A stretch of DNA of 64,000 nucleotides from Ferrimonas balearica (GTDB lineage Bacteria; Pseudomonadota; Gammaproteobacteria; Enterobacterales; Shewanellaceae): positions 1,017,403 through 1,081,402 of the forward strand of contig NZ_JAHVHW010000007.1 in the NCBI RefSeq assembly GCF_019802055.1, given 5' to 3'. Shown here piece by piece: positions 38,104-46,812 of this stretch (position 1 is the first letter of the stretch; each line of letters opens with the position of its first letter). Below the pieces are notes generated by a model. It worked only from the letters and a program-made list of their open reading frames with translations, had not been told where the DNA came from and ran no database searches. A program made the position numbers and the translations under genes.

Positions 38104-38631
38104 TTATCGACGCTGGGTTATCACCGCCAATAACACCAGTGCCGCGGCCGCCAGATAGAGCGCAAAAGACACCAGCGTCCATTGCGCCATGGTGATGCCC
38201 AGCCACTCCCAGGCTTTGTCGGTGCAGTCGCCGGTAGGCTCAAACAGGGCCGGCATCCAGTGGTGCAGCGGTGCCCAGTTGGGGAAGTCCGGGATAAAGT
38301 CACAACTGGCGCCGAACAGACCAAAGCCCTCGGGCGGGGTGGACTGTTTGTCGATCAGTTGCCAGGCGATCTTCGCGCCCCAACCCGCGCCAACCAGCCA
38401 GCCTGCCCAGCCAACCAGACGGAACAGCACGTTATTGGGTGCCACTGCAGCAACCAGGGCGCCCAGAGCAATGGCGCAAACCGCGACACGGATGTAGATG
38501 CACATCACGCAGGGGCCCAGATCCATCGCGTACTGGAACGCCAGTGCGGCGATCATCAGGCCAAATGCGGTGAGGGAGAGCAGCGCCCAAGCGAATCGTT
38601 GACGGGGAAGTTGGGCGAGGGTTTTCAACAT
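38104..38631 (-). CDS. dsbB: Disulfide bond formation protein B
   Basis: 175 residues from ATG 38631, with AAGGA six bases upstream; the ATG two codons earlier is too close to it. Four membrane helices. The redox Cys pairs are Cys41-Cys44 (PCVMC) in the first periplasmic loop and Cys110/Cys136 in the second loop (GASCDFIPDF and PTGDCTDKAW), as in E. coli. DsbB reoxidises DsbA and passes electrons to ubiquinone or menaquinone. No dsbA is adjacent. It follows nhaB on the same strand, separated by a terminator. Confidence 0.96.
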   Translation of the reverse strand: MLKTLAQLPRQRFAWALLSLTAFGLMIAALAFQYAMDLGPCVMCIYIRVAVCAIALGALVAAVAPNNVLFRLVGWAGWLVGAGWGAKIAWQLIDKQSTPPEGFGLFGASCDFIPDFPNWAPLHHWMPALFEPTGDCTDKAWEWLGITMAQWTLVSFALYLAAAALVLLAVITQRR

Positions 38632-38650
38632 ATCCATTCCTTAGAAATCA

Positions 38651-38676
38651 AAAACGGCGCCATCAGGCGCCGTTTT
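38651..38676 (-). terminator. Terminator after nhaB
   Basis: AAAACGGCGCC / GGCGCCGTTTT with loop ATCA; near-identical stem to 38064 and 51982. Placed between nhaB and dsbB. Confidence 0.88.
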
Positions 38677-38691
38677 CAGTGAAGGGGGGTA

Positions 38692-40272
38692 TCAGTGGCC
38701 GGAAACCGCTGCGCCCGCTTCAGCAGAGTGATGCGTGATCCACTGCAGGTTATACATCGCCTCGGTGGCATCAGACAAGACACCGAACTGAATCATAGCC
38801 AGTCCCACCAGAGTCAGGACGATGGTGTAAGGCAGAGCCAGAACCACCATACGGCCATAAGAGAGGCGGATAAGCGGAGCCAGGGCCGAGGTCAGCAGGA
38901 ACAGGAACGCCGCCTGACCGTTCGGAGTGGCTACGGAAGGCAGGTTGGTACCGGTGTTGATCGCCACAGCCAGCATATCGAACTGGTCACGGGTGATCTG
39001 GCCCTGCAGCAGCGCGGCTTTCACTTCGTTGATGTAGACGGTACCTACGAACACGTTGTCGGACACCATGGAGAGGGCGCCATTGGCCAGGTAGAACATC
39101 ACCGATTGGGTGTTGCCCTCAAACTGCAGTACCCAGTGAATTACGGGGTAGAACAGTTTCTGGTCGATGATCACGCCAACAACGGCAAAGAATACGGCCA
39201 GCAGCGCGGTAAAGGGCAGGGCCTCTTCAAACGCCTTGCCCAGGCTGTGCTCATCAATAACGCCGTTGAATGCGGTGCAGAGAATGATTACAGACAAACC
39301 AATCAGACCAACCGCCGCCAGGTGCAGAGCCAGACCGACGATCAGCCAGAGACCAACCAGTGCCTGAATGATCAGTTGCATCTTCTCTTTGTTGGTGCGG
39401 TTTTCATCTTCGTAATTGGCGTAGTCCACCAGGATCTGGCGAACCGCTTCCGGCAGGGGCTCGCCGTAGCCAAAGATTTTGAACTTCTCGACGAAGAAAC
39501 AGGTGGCCAGACCGGCAACCAGAACCGGCAGACTCACCGGGGCCATACGCAGGAAGAACTCACCGAAGTCCCAACCGGCCTGAGCCGCGATGATCAGGTT
39601 CTGCGGTTCACCCACCATGGTGCACACACCACCCAGAGCGGTACCCACACCGGCGTGCATCATCAGATTGCGCAGGAAGGCGCGGAAGCCCTCAAGGTCA
39701 TCCTTGGACAGCTCAATACTGGCATCGTCACTGTGGTCGTGGCTTTGCTGGAAGTTCTTGCCGGACGCCACTTTGTGGTAGATGGAGTAGAAGCCGATGG
39801 CAACGCTGATAACCACCGCGATAACGGTCAGTGCATCCAGGAAGGCCGACAGGAAAGCGGCGGCCAGACAGAATGCCATGGAAACCACGACCTTGGAGCG
39901 GATGCGGGTGATCAGCTTGGTAAAGATGAACAGCAGCAGCTGTTTCATAAAGTAGATGCCGGCGACCATGAAGATCAGCAGCAGAATCACTTCCAGGTTG
40001 GCTTCGATCTCATGAAGCACCTGGTTGGGCGAGGTCATGCCGATGGCGACCGCCTCAATGGCCAACAGACCACCAGGTTGAAGTGGGTAGCACTTTAGCG
40101 CCATTGCCAGGGTAAAGATGAACTCGACCACCAGCAGCCAGCCGGCGACAAAGGGGTCGATCATAAATACCACGGGGTTAATCAATAAAAAGGCGAGAAT
40201 GGCCGTTTTGTACCATTTCGGGGCGCTGCCCAGAAAATTCTGGAAAAATGCCTGTTGTAATGAGACCGCCAT
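38692..40272 (-). CDS. nhaB: Na+/H+ antiporter NhaB
   Basis: 526 residues with about twelve membrane helices. The start [21 protein letters not shown] and [16 protein letters not shown] (about residues 235-250) and [22 protein letters not shown] are characteristic of NhaB. It exchanges Na+ for H+ in the inner membrane and supports salt tolerance, as expected of a marine cell. Divergent from fadR, as in E. coli. Confidence 0.96.
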   Translation of the reverse strand: MAVSLQQAFFQNFLGSAPKWYKTAILAFLLINPVVFMIDPFVAGWLLVVEFIFTLAMALKCYPLQPGGLLAIEAVAIGMTSPNQVLHEIEANLEVILLLIFMVAGIYFMKQLLLFIFTKLITRIRSKVVVSMAFCLAAAFLSAFLDALTVIAVVISVAIGFYSIYHKVASGKNFQQSHDHSDDASIELSKDDLEGFRAFLRNLMMHAGVGTALGGVCTMVGEPQNLIIAAQAGWDFGEFFLRMAPVSLPVLVAGLATCFFVEKFKIFGYGEPLPEAVRQILVDYANYEDENRTNKEKMQLIIQALVGLWLIVGLALHLAAVGLIGLSVIILCTAFNGVIDEHSLGKAFEEALPFTALLAVFFAVVGVIIDQKLFYPVIHWVLQFEGNTQSVMFYLANGALSMVSDNVFVGTVYINEVKAALLQGQITRDQFDMLAVAINTGTNLPSVATPNGQAAFLFLLTSALAPLIRLSYGRMVVLALPYTIVLTLVGLAMIQFGVLSDATEAMYNLQWITHHSAEAGAAVSGH

Positions 40273-40488
40273 GACTTCCTCAGGGGCTTAATAAAAGACT
40301 CACGAAGAGTCGATGTTATGATTTTAAGGGCGGATTTTAATGCGAATGAAGTCACAAAGTCACTGCTTGCGCACATTTAGTCAGCAAACAGGGGTACTGT
40401 GTGACGCTATTGTGTTCAATGTTGATGGCTTTGTAGCCGCGATACCATAAGGTTTGACGAGGGGCTGGCTTCCTATTTCACCCCCCTC

Positions 40489-40497
40489 TGGTATGAT
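40489..40497 (+). promoter_or_regulatory. Extended -10 promoter for fadR
   Basis: TGGTATGAT (TGn plus TATGAT), about 50 bases ahead of the fadR start, with no clear -35 box. Confidence 0.5.
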
Positions 40498-40544
40498 CAC
40501 CCGACAACTAGAAGCGATAACATGACTAACAGGCTGCTGCATCA

Positions 40545-41264
40545 ATGATTATTAAAGCTCAGAGCCCGGCCGGCTTTGCCGAAGAGTACATTGTAAAGTC
40601 CATCTGGAACAATAAGTTCCCGCCAGGCTCCATCCTGCCTGCGGAGCGTGAACTTTCCGAGTTGATCGGGGTGACTCGTACCACCCTGCGTGAAGTATTG
40701 CAGCGTCTTGCCCGTGATGGCTGGCTCAGCATTCAGCACGGTAAGCCGACTCGGGTCAACAACTTCTGGGAAACCTCCGGCCTGAACATCCTGGAAACCA
40801 TCGCCCGACTCGATCAGGACGGCGTTCCGGAGTTGATGGACCAACTGTTGGCTGCCCGCACCAACATCAGCAGCATCTACCTGCGCTCTGCAGTGCGTCA
40901 CTGCCCTGATAAGGTGCTGGAACTGGTTAAAGAAGCGGCAGAGTTGCCGGAAGATGGCGCCGCGTTCGCGGACTTCGACTACCGCTTTAACCACACCGTG
41001 GCGTTTGAGTCCGGTAACCCCATCTACTCTCTGATCCTTAACGGCTTTAAGGGCCTGTACAGCCGGGTGGGGCGTTACTACTTCACCAGTGAAGAGGGTC
41101 GCGAACTGGCCCGTGCCTATTATCGCGAACTGGGAGAAGTGGCCGCGAATCGTGACTTCGAAGCGGTGATGCCGCTGGTACGTCGTTACGGTATGGGTTC
41201 CGGCAAGATCTGGCAGAAGATCCGTAGCGATATGCCCAAGGACATCGCCGAAACCAAGATCTGA
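40545..41264 (+). CDS. fadR: Fatty acid metabolism regulator FadR
   Basis: 239 residues, same length as E. coli FadR. GntR-type winged helix: [41 protein letters not shown] (about 20-60), followed by the all-helical acyl-CoA-binding C-terminal domain (about 80-230). Represses fad genes and activates fab genes; long-chain acyl-CoA releases it from DNA. Its stop directly abuts the stop of the convergent ycgB gene (TGATCA), with no terminator space between them. The two fadD genes in the window are likely targets, though I found no perfect operator. Confidence 0.96.
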   Translation: MIIKAQSPAGFAEEYIVKSIWNNKFPPGSILPAERELSELIGVTRTTLREVLQRLARDGWLSIQHGKPTRVNNFWETSGLNILETIARLDQDGVPELMDQLLAARTNISSIYLRSAVRHCPDKVLELVKEAAELPEDGAAFADFDYRFNHTVAFESGNPIYSLILNGFKGLYSRVGRYYFTSEEGRELARAYYRELGEVAANRDFEAVMPLVRRYGMGSGKIWQKIRSDMPKDIAETKI

Positions 41265-42773
41265 TCACTCCCGACTCTTCTCCGGGCAGCGTGCGATCAA
41301 CTCCACGCTGCCGTTTTCCTGCTCCTGTTCCAGCAGGACGTCAAAGCCCCAAAGCCGGTGCAGGTGCCTCATCACTTCGTCGGTGCTGTCTCCCAGTGGG
41401 ATCCGATTCTGCGGTGTATAACGTAGGATAAGACTGCGGTCACCACGGACCTTCACGTTCCAGATCTGAATGTTGGGCTCCAGGTTGCTCAGGTTGTACT
41501 GGCGAGCCAACGAAGTCCGCAACTCCTTGTAACCCTGCTCATCATGGATGGCGGAGACCTCCAGATAGTTCTTCCGGTCATCATCGCGCACCCCAAACAT
41601 CTTGAACTGACGCATCAGTTTGGGTGACAGGTACTGGGCGATAAAGCTCTCATCCTTGAAGTTCGCCATGGCGAAATGGACGGCGTCTAGCCAATCGGTG
41701 CCTGCCAGGTCCGGGAACCACTCCCGGTCTTCCGGCTCTGGGTTCTCGCAGATGCGGCGAATGTCCTGGAACATGGCAAAGCCCAGAGCGTAGGGATTGA
41801 TGCCACTGTAGTAGGGACTGTTGTATGGGGGCTGAGCAACCACATTGGTGTGGCTGTGCAGGAACTCCATCATAAACCGGTCGGACAGTTTACCTTCGTC
41901 ATACAGGTGGTTAAGGATGGTGTAGTGCCAGAAGGTGGCCCACCCCTCGTTCATTACCTGGGTCTGCTTTTGCGGATAGAAGTACTGGGCGATCTTACGG
42001 ACGATACGCACCACTTCCCTCTGCCAGGACTCGAGCAGAGGGGCATTCTTCTCGATGAAGTAGAGCAGGTTTTCCTGCGGGTCGGGTGGGAATCGGATCT
42101 CATCCTCTTCTTGAGCCTCCTGTTTTCGCTGGGGCAGGGTACGCCAAAGGTCGTTGACCTGGGTCTGCAGGTACTCCTCCCGCTCTTTCTGACGCTGTTT
42201 CTCCTCCCGCAGGGAGATCTCTGCGGGCCGCTTGTAGCGATCAACACCGTAGTTCATCAGGGCGTGGCAGGAGTCCAGCAACTCCTCCACTGCATCGATG
42301 CCGTGTATCTGCTCGCAGTCGGCGATGTATTTTTTGGCAAACAGCAGGTAATCGATGATGGAGTCGGCATCGGTCCAGGTTCGGAACAGGTAGTTGCCTT
42401 TAAAGAAGCTGTTGTGACCGAAGCTGGCATGAGCCATCACCAGCGCTTGCATGGTGATGGTGTTCTCCTCCATCAGGTACGCAATACAGGGGTTGGAGTT
42501 GATTACGATCTCGTAGGCCAGCCCCATCTGGCCGCGCTTATAGTGCTGCTCGGTTTCAATGAACTTCTTACCAAATGACCAGTGTGAATAGCCGATGGGC
42601 ATGCCCACGCTGGCGTAGGCATCCATCATCTGCTCGGCGGTGATCACCTCAATCTGATTGGGGTAGCTATCGAGACGGTAGTGCTCCGCCACCCGCGCGA
42701 TCTCACCCTGGTACTTCTCCAGCAGTTCGAAGGTCCAGTCCGGACCGTCCGGCAGTGTCTTTCGCTCCGTCAT
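41265..42773 (-). CDS. ycgB: SpoVR family protein (YcgB)
   Basis: 502 residues from ATG 42773, with AGGGGGG seven bases upstream. Family marks are GMPIGYSHWSFGKKF (about 57-71), NTITMQALVMAHASFGHNSFFKGN in two parts, and MNEGWATFWHYTILN (about 275). SpoVR proteins are conserved partners of the PrkA kinase operon and in E. coli are under RpoS control; the biochemical role is unsettled. Third gene of prkA-yeaH-ycgB here, whereas in E. coli ycgB is separate but also next to fadR. Confidence 0.94.
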   Translation of the reverse strand: MTERKTLPDGPDWTFELLEKYQGEIARVAEHYRLDSYPNQIEVITAEQMMDAYASVGMPIGYSHWSFGKKFIETEQHYKRGQMGLAYEIVINSNPCIAYLMEENTITMQALVMAHASFGHNSFFKGNYLFRTWTDADSIIDYLLFAKKYIADCEQIHGIDAVEELLDSCHALMNYGVDRYKRPAEISLREEKQRQKEREEYLQTQVNDLWRTLPQRKQEAQEEDEIRFPPDPQENLLYFIEKNAPLLESWQREVVRIVRKIAQYFYPQKQTQVMNEGWATFWHYTILNHLYDEGKLSDRFMMEFLHSHTNVVAQPPYNSPYYSGINPYALGFAMFQDIRRICENPEPEDREWFPDLAGTDWLDAVHFAMANFKDESFIAQYLSPKLMRQFKMFGVRDDDRKNYLEVSAIHDEQGYKELRTSLARQYNLSNLEPNIQIWNVKVRGDRSLILRYTPQNRIPLGDSTDEVMRHLHRLWGFDVLLEQEQENGSVELIARCPEKSRE

Positions 42774-42793
42774 GATCAACCCCCCTGAAAAGG

Positions 42794-44062
42794 TTACGCG
42801 GCCTGCTTTTTGAACAGCTCGCGGAATACCGGGTAGATGTCCTCCACCGAGCGGATGTGCTGAAGCGCAAAGTGCGGATTGGACTTGGCCAGCGCCTCAT
42901 ACTCCCGCCATAACGTCTGGTGGGCCCGGTTGGTGATTTCGATGTAGGTGTAGTAACGGCATACCGGCAGGATCTTGTTCTCCATGATCTCCCGGCACTG
43001 CGGTGAGTCGTCCGCCCAGTTATCACCGTCCGATGCCTGGGCGACGTAGATGTTCCATTCGTTAGAGGGGTAGCGCTCCGCCTGTATCTCATGCATCAGC
43101 TTGAGGGCGCTGGAAACGATGGTTCCCCCGGTTTCCTGGCTGTAGAAAAATTCGTGCTCGTCCACCTCTTTGGCCTGGGTATGGTGTCGGATAAACACCA
43201 CATCCAGAGCCTTGTAGGTCCGGGTGAGGAACAGGTAAAGCAGGATGTAGAAGCGTTTGGCCATGTCCTTGGTGGCCTGATCCATCGAGCCTGACACGTC
43301 CATCAGACAGAACATCACCGCCTTGGAAGTGGGCACCGGGCGTTGGTTGAACGCGTTGTAGCGCAGGTCAAAGGTGTCGATAAAGGGCACCGCTTCAATG
43401 CGCTGCTTAAGCCCAGCAATCTCCTCTTCAAGCTCATGGATCTGCTCGGTACTGGAACCCGGGGTATTGAGGAGTTGCGCCAGCGCTGCCTCCAGCTCTG
43501 CGAGACGCTTCTTTTTCCCCGCCGTCAGCGCCGTTCGCCGCGCCAGAGACTGGCGCAGTGAACGGACGATGTGGATATTGGCGGGCACACCGTCAGTGGT
43601 CACCCCGGCGCGGTAGGTTTTGAACTCCACCAGCTTGTCCAGGCTGTTTCGCTGCAGGTTGGGCAGGGCGAGGTCGTCAAACAGCAGGTCCAGGTATTCA
43701 TCCTTGGAGATGGTGAAAACAAAGTCGTCTTCACCCTCGCCACTGTTGGATGCCTGACCTTTTCCGGCTCCCCCGGCGCCTCCACCCGGAGGGCGCTCAA
43801 TGCGGTCACCCCGGATAAACTGGTCATTTCCCGGATGCACCCGCTCCCGATCACCGCCAGCACCCTGATGGAATACCGGTTCGGTGATGTTCTTGGCCGG
43901 GATGCTTATCTGCTCGCCACTTTCAACGTCCGTAACGCTGCGGTTGGTGACCGCATCGGAAACGGCTTTTTTGATCTGCTGCTTGTAGCGACGCAGAAAA
44001 CGCTGCCGGTTGACCGTGCTCTTGCCCTTGGCGTTCAGGCGTCGATCGATGAAGTGGGCCAT
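42794..44062 (-). CDS. yeaH: YeaH/YhbH family DUF444 protein
   Basis: 422 residues. The N-terminal part is basic ([19 protein letters not shown]), a Gly-rich linker follows near 90-108, and a VWA-like domain with a MIDAS-type motif [13 protein letters not shown] lies at about 253-265, followed by [15 protein letters not shown]. This is the usual partner of the PrkA kinase and in E. coli yeaGH is induced by nitrogen and other stress through RpoS/NtrC. Thirteen bases separate it from prkA and 20 from ycgB. Confidence 0.95.
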   Translation of the reverse strand: MAHFIDRRLNAKGKSTVNRQRFLRRYKQQIKKAVSDAVTNRSVTDVESGEQISIPAKNITEPVFHQGAGGDRERVHPGNDQFIRGDRIERPPGGGAGGAGKGQASNSGEGEDDFVFTISKDEYLDLLFDDLALPNLQRNSLDKLVEFKTYRAGVTTDGVPANIHIVRSLRQSLARRTALTAGKKKRLAELEAALAQLLNTPGSSTEQIHELEEEIAGLKQRIEAVPFIDTFDLRYNAFNQRPVPTSKAVMFCLMDVSGSMDQATKDMAKRFYILLYLFLTRTYKALDVVFIRHHTQAKEVDEHEFFYSQETGGTIVSSALKLMHEIQAERYPSNEWNIYVAQASDGDNWADDSPQCREIMENKILPVCRYYTYIEITNRAHQTLWREYEALAKSNPHFALQHIRSVEDIYPVFRELFKKQAA

Positions 44063-44075
44063 AGGACACCTCCCA

Positions 44076-46010
44076 TCAGCTCGACTTCCGAACGCGGAGG
44101 TACCATTCAGACAGCAGCCGCACTTGTTTGCGGGTGTAGCCCTTCTCCATCATGCGGTCGACAAAGTCGTCATGTTTCTTCTGCTCATCCGCAGAGGTTT
44201 TGGTGTTGAAGGAGATCACCGGCAGCAGGTCTTCGGTGTTGGAGAACATCTTCTTCTCAATCACCGAGCGCAGTTTTTCGTAGCTGGTCCAGTTCGGGTT
44301 CTTGCCATTGTTATTGGCCCGCGCCCGGAGTACGAAATTGACGATCTCATTGCGGAAATCTTTCGGGTTACTGATGCCCGCAGGCTTCTCAATCTTCTCC
44401 AGCTCCGCGTTCAGCGCTGCGCGATCGAACAGTTGTCCGGTTTCCGGGTCCCGATACTCCTGATCCTGAATCCAGAAATCCGCATAGGTGACATAACGGT
44501 CAAAGATGTTCTGGCCGTATTCACTGTAGGACTCCAAGTATGCGGTCTGGATCTCTTTACCGATGAATTCGACGTATTTGGGGATCAGATAACCCTTCAG
44601 GTGCTCCAGGTACTTGTCGGCCAGTTCCTGTGGGAACTGCTCACGCTCGATCTGCTTCTCCAGTACGTAGAACAGGTGCACCGGGTTGGCTGCTACTTCG
44701 GCATGGTCGAAGTTGAATACCCGGGAGAGGATCTTAAAGGCGAAGCGGGTAGACAGTCCGCTCATACCCTCATCGACACCGGCAAAGTCGCGGTACTCCT
44801 GATGGGACTTGGCCTTGGGATCGGTGTCCTTGAGCGTTTCCCCGTCGTACACCCGCATCTTGGAGTAGATGGAGGAGTTCTCCGGGTCCTTCAGTCGGGA
44901 CAGCACACTGAACTGACTGAGGATGGACAGGGTGCCCGGGGCACACTGGGCGTCCAGCAGCTCGGAGTTGGCGAGCAGTTTCTCGTAAATCCGCTTCTCT
45001 TCGGACACCCGCAGGCAGTAAGGCACCTTAACGATGTATACCCGGTCGAGAAACGCTTCATTGTTCTTGTTGTTGCGGAAGCTCTGCCACTCAGACTCAT
45101 TGGAGTGGGCCAGGATGATGCCGCCGAAGGGCAGGGCGGACAGCCCCTCTGTGCCGTTGTAGTTGCCCTCCTGGGTGGCGGTCAGCAAGGGGTGCAGCAC
45201 CTTGATGGGCGCCTTGAACATCTCGACAAACTCCATGATCCCCTGGTTGGCTTTACAGAGTGCGCCGGAATAGGCGTACGCGTCGGCGTCGTCCTGGGCA
45301 AAATGCTCCAACTGACGAATGTCGACTTTACCCACCAGAGAGGAGATGTCCTGGTTGTTTTCATCGCCTGGTTCGGTCTTGGCGACGGCGATCTGGTCCA
45401 GTACGGAGGGGTAGACCTTGGCCACACGGAACTGAGTGATGTCTCCACCAAACTCGTGCAGCCGCTTTGCGGCCCAGGGTGAGGTAACGTTGCGGAGATA
45501 GCGTTTGGGTACCCCATACTCTTTCTCAAGGATCTCGCCGTCCTCTTCCATATCGAACAGACTGAGAGGATGGTCATTCACCGGACTGCGCACACCGTTG
45601 GCAGTGAGCACATAGATCGGAATGCGGGTCATCAGCTTCTTGAGCTTTTCCGCCAGGGACGATTTGCCGCCCCCCACAGGCCCGAGCAGGTAGAGGATCT
45701 GTTTGGATTCTTCCAGGCCTTGAGCGGCGTGCTTCAGGTACGCGACGATCTGCTCAATCGCCTCTTCCATGCCATAAAACTCGGCAAAGGCGGGATAGCG
45801 GGAGATCACGCGATTGGAAAAGATGCGGGAAAGCCTGGGTTCCAGTGCGGTATCGACCATCTCTGGTTCACCAATGGCCAACAGCAAGCGCTCGGCGGCG
45901 CTGGCATAGGCGGCGCGATCGGTTTTGCACAGCTCCAGAAACTCCTGGATGCTGTACTCCTCGTCGCGAGTTTGTTCATAGCGATGTTGATAGTGCTCAA
46001 AGATGCTCAT
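44076..46010 (-). CDS. yeaG: PrkA family serine protein kinase (YeaG)
   Basis: 644 residues. AAA+ type Walker [17 protein letters not shown] (about 109-124), an arginine-rich AAA domain, and the C-terminal PrkA kinase-like domain (about 400-640) with the [24 protein letters not shown] segment in two parts. Family members phosphorylate substrates on Ser and contribute to stationary-phase, nitrogen-starvation and stress survival. Leads the operon with yeaH and ycgB. The ATG at 46010 has a run GGGGGTGACAC upstream. Confidence 0.96.
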   Translation of the reverse strand: MSIFEHYQHRYEQTRDEEYSIQEFLELCKTDRAAYASAAERLLLAIGEPEMVDTALEPRLSRIFSNRVISRYPAFAEFYGMEEAIEQIVAYLKHAAQGLEESKQILYLLGPVGGGKSSLAEKLKKLMTRIPIYVLTANGVRSPVNDHPLSLFDMEEDGEILEKEYGVPKRYLRNVTSPWAAKRLHEFGGDITQFRVAKVYPSVLDQIAVAKTEPGDENNQDISSLVGKVDIRQLEHFAQDDADAYAYSGALCKANQGIMEFVEMFKAPIKVLHPLLTATQEGNYNGTEGLSALPFGGIILAHSNESEWQSFRNNKNNEAFLDRVYIVKVPYCLRVSEEKRIYEKLLANSELLDAQCAPGTLSILSQFSVLSRLKDPENSSIYSKMRVYDGETLKDTDPKAKSHQEYRDFAGVDEGMSGLSTRFAFKILSRVFNFDHAEVAANPVHLFYVLEKQIEREQFPQELADKYLEHLKGYLIPKYVEFIGKEIQTAYLESYSEYGQNIFDRYVTYADFWIQDQEYRDPETGQLFDRAALNAELEKIEKPAGISNPKDFRNEIVNFVLRARANNNGKNPNWTSYEKLRSVIEKKMFSNTEDLLPVISFNTKTSADEQKKHDDFVDRMMEKGYTRKQVRLLSEWYLRVRKSS

Positions 46011-46812
46011 GTGTCACCCCCCAAAGTCGCCAAGGCCTTAAACCACGGCTGCGTTGAATTTGCGCTACCTCCTCGTAAGCGTAGACCGATTATCCCTAAC
46101 CTGTTCACTACGAAAGCAAAACCGGGCAGATCTTCTTCGGATATCTTCAGCTTAGCTGAGTAAGACTGCTGCCGGCTGCCTCCCTAGTAGACCCTCTTGT
46201 ACGGGGGGATATTGCAACCAGATTGCTCTGTTGGGGTTTTGTTTTGAGAAAAGGGATGCCTCGGGAGGCCAACTGATGAAACGCGTAGGACGACTTTGCC
46301 CGTTCACATAATGCTGGGCAGGGCATTCTGGCCGTTCGTTACATTCCGGGGGCGACGGCACCTCTCAGCAGCTGGCGCTTGGCGTCAGCGGGTAACGCTG
46401 CTTGAGCACCCTTATCGATCCTCTCTCTGGTGCTCATGCCGACCCTTCTGATGGCTATGATAAATCGGGTTGGTGACGTTAAAAAGCCAAACGGTTTTAG
46501 TGGCTTAACCTCGATTTGGCAACTCTTCATGCTAATTCTTAACTAATCCCATTTTTGGCAATATTTGGGAGCCCAAAACCTGTCCCAAATCACCCAAATT
46601 GGAGCGGATGGATCAGAAGTGAAACCAGAATGGATCCAGGGATTATCCTGGCTGTTACATTGTGGCTTCATGTCTGTGCGTTTCGTTGTGGCTAACTCAC
46701 AGTTGTTATTTTGTGTCACTTTGCAATTGAGTTGGTCACAGAGCCTCGCTGGCGCAGTCAATAGCATCTCCCTTGCCCGACATTGGGCCCAATCAAATCT
46801 GATTGAAGGGAA
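46011..46812. other. 800-bp gene-poor region upstream of prkA and the cytochrome gene
   Basis: I see no gene I can support. The left part must hold the prkA operon promoter, the right part that of the cytochrome. Visible items: a hairpin TCAGC/GCTGA near 46146; a short minus-strand frame 46339-46437 of 32 codons (MSTRERIDKGAQ...) with coding-like look but no known family; the motif TTTGGG/CCCAAA as an inverted repeat at 46564-46577, with two further CCCAAA copies at 46584 and 46593; the hairpin CCAGG/CCTGG near 46636; and the hairpin CAATCA/TGATTG at 46790-46805 that ends at the cytochrome ribosome site. The region is more AT-rich than its surroundings on the right. Confidence 0.5.
46564..46598. 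repeat. CCCAAA repeat cluster upstream of the cytochrome gene
   Basis: TTTGGG-AG-CCCAAA is a perfect inverted repeat; two direct copies of CCCAAA follow at 46584 and 46593, spaced 9 to 12 bases. It lies about 220 bases before the cytochrome start and could bind a dimeric regulator. Confidence 0.45.

Noticed and set aside
38695-40098. 467-codon open frame antisense to nhaB
   Set aside because: Gln/His-rich shadow of a hydrophobic membrane protein; no ribosome site.
46339-46437. 32-codon minus-strand frame MSTRERIDKG...
   Set aside because: Coding-like but very short and without known family; described only within the intergenic region.
46011-46812. tRNA or rRNA gene in the gene-poor region
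   Set aside because: No GGTTCRA-type T-arm or cloverleaf pairing and no rRNA-like sequence were seen.
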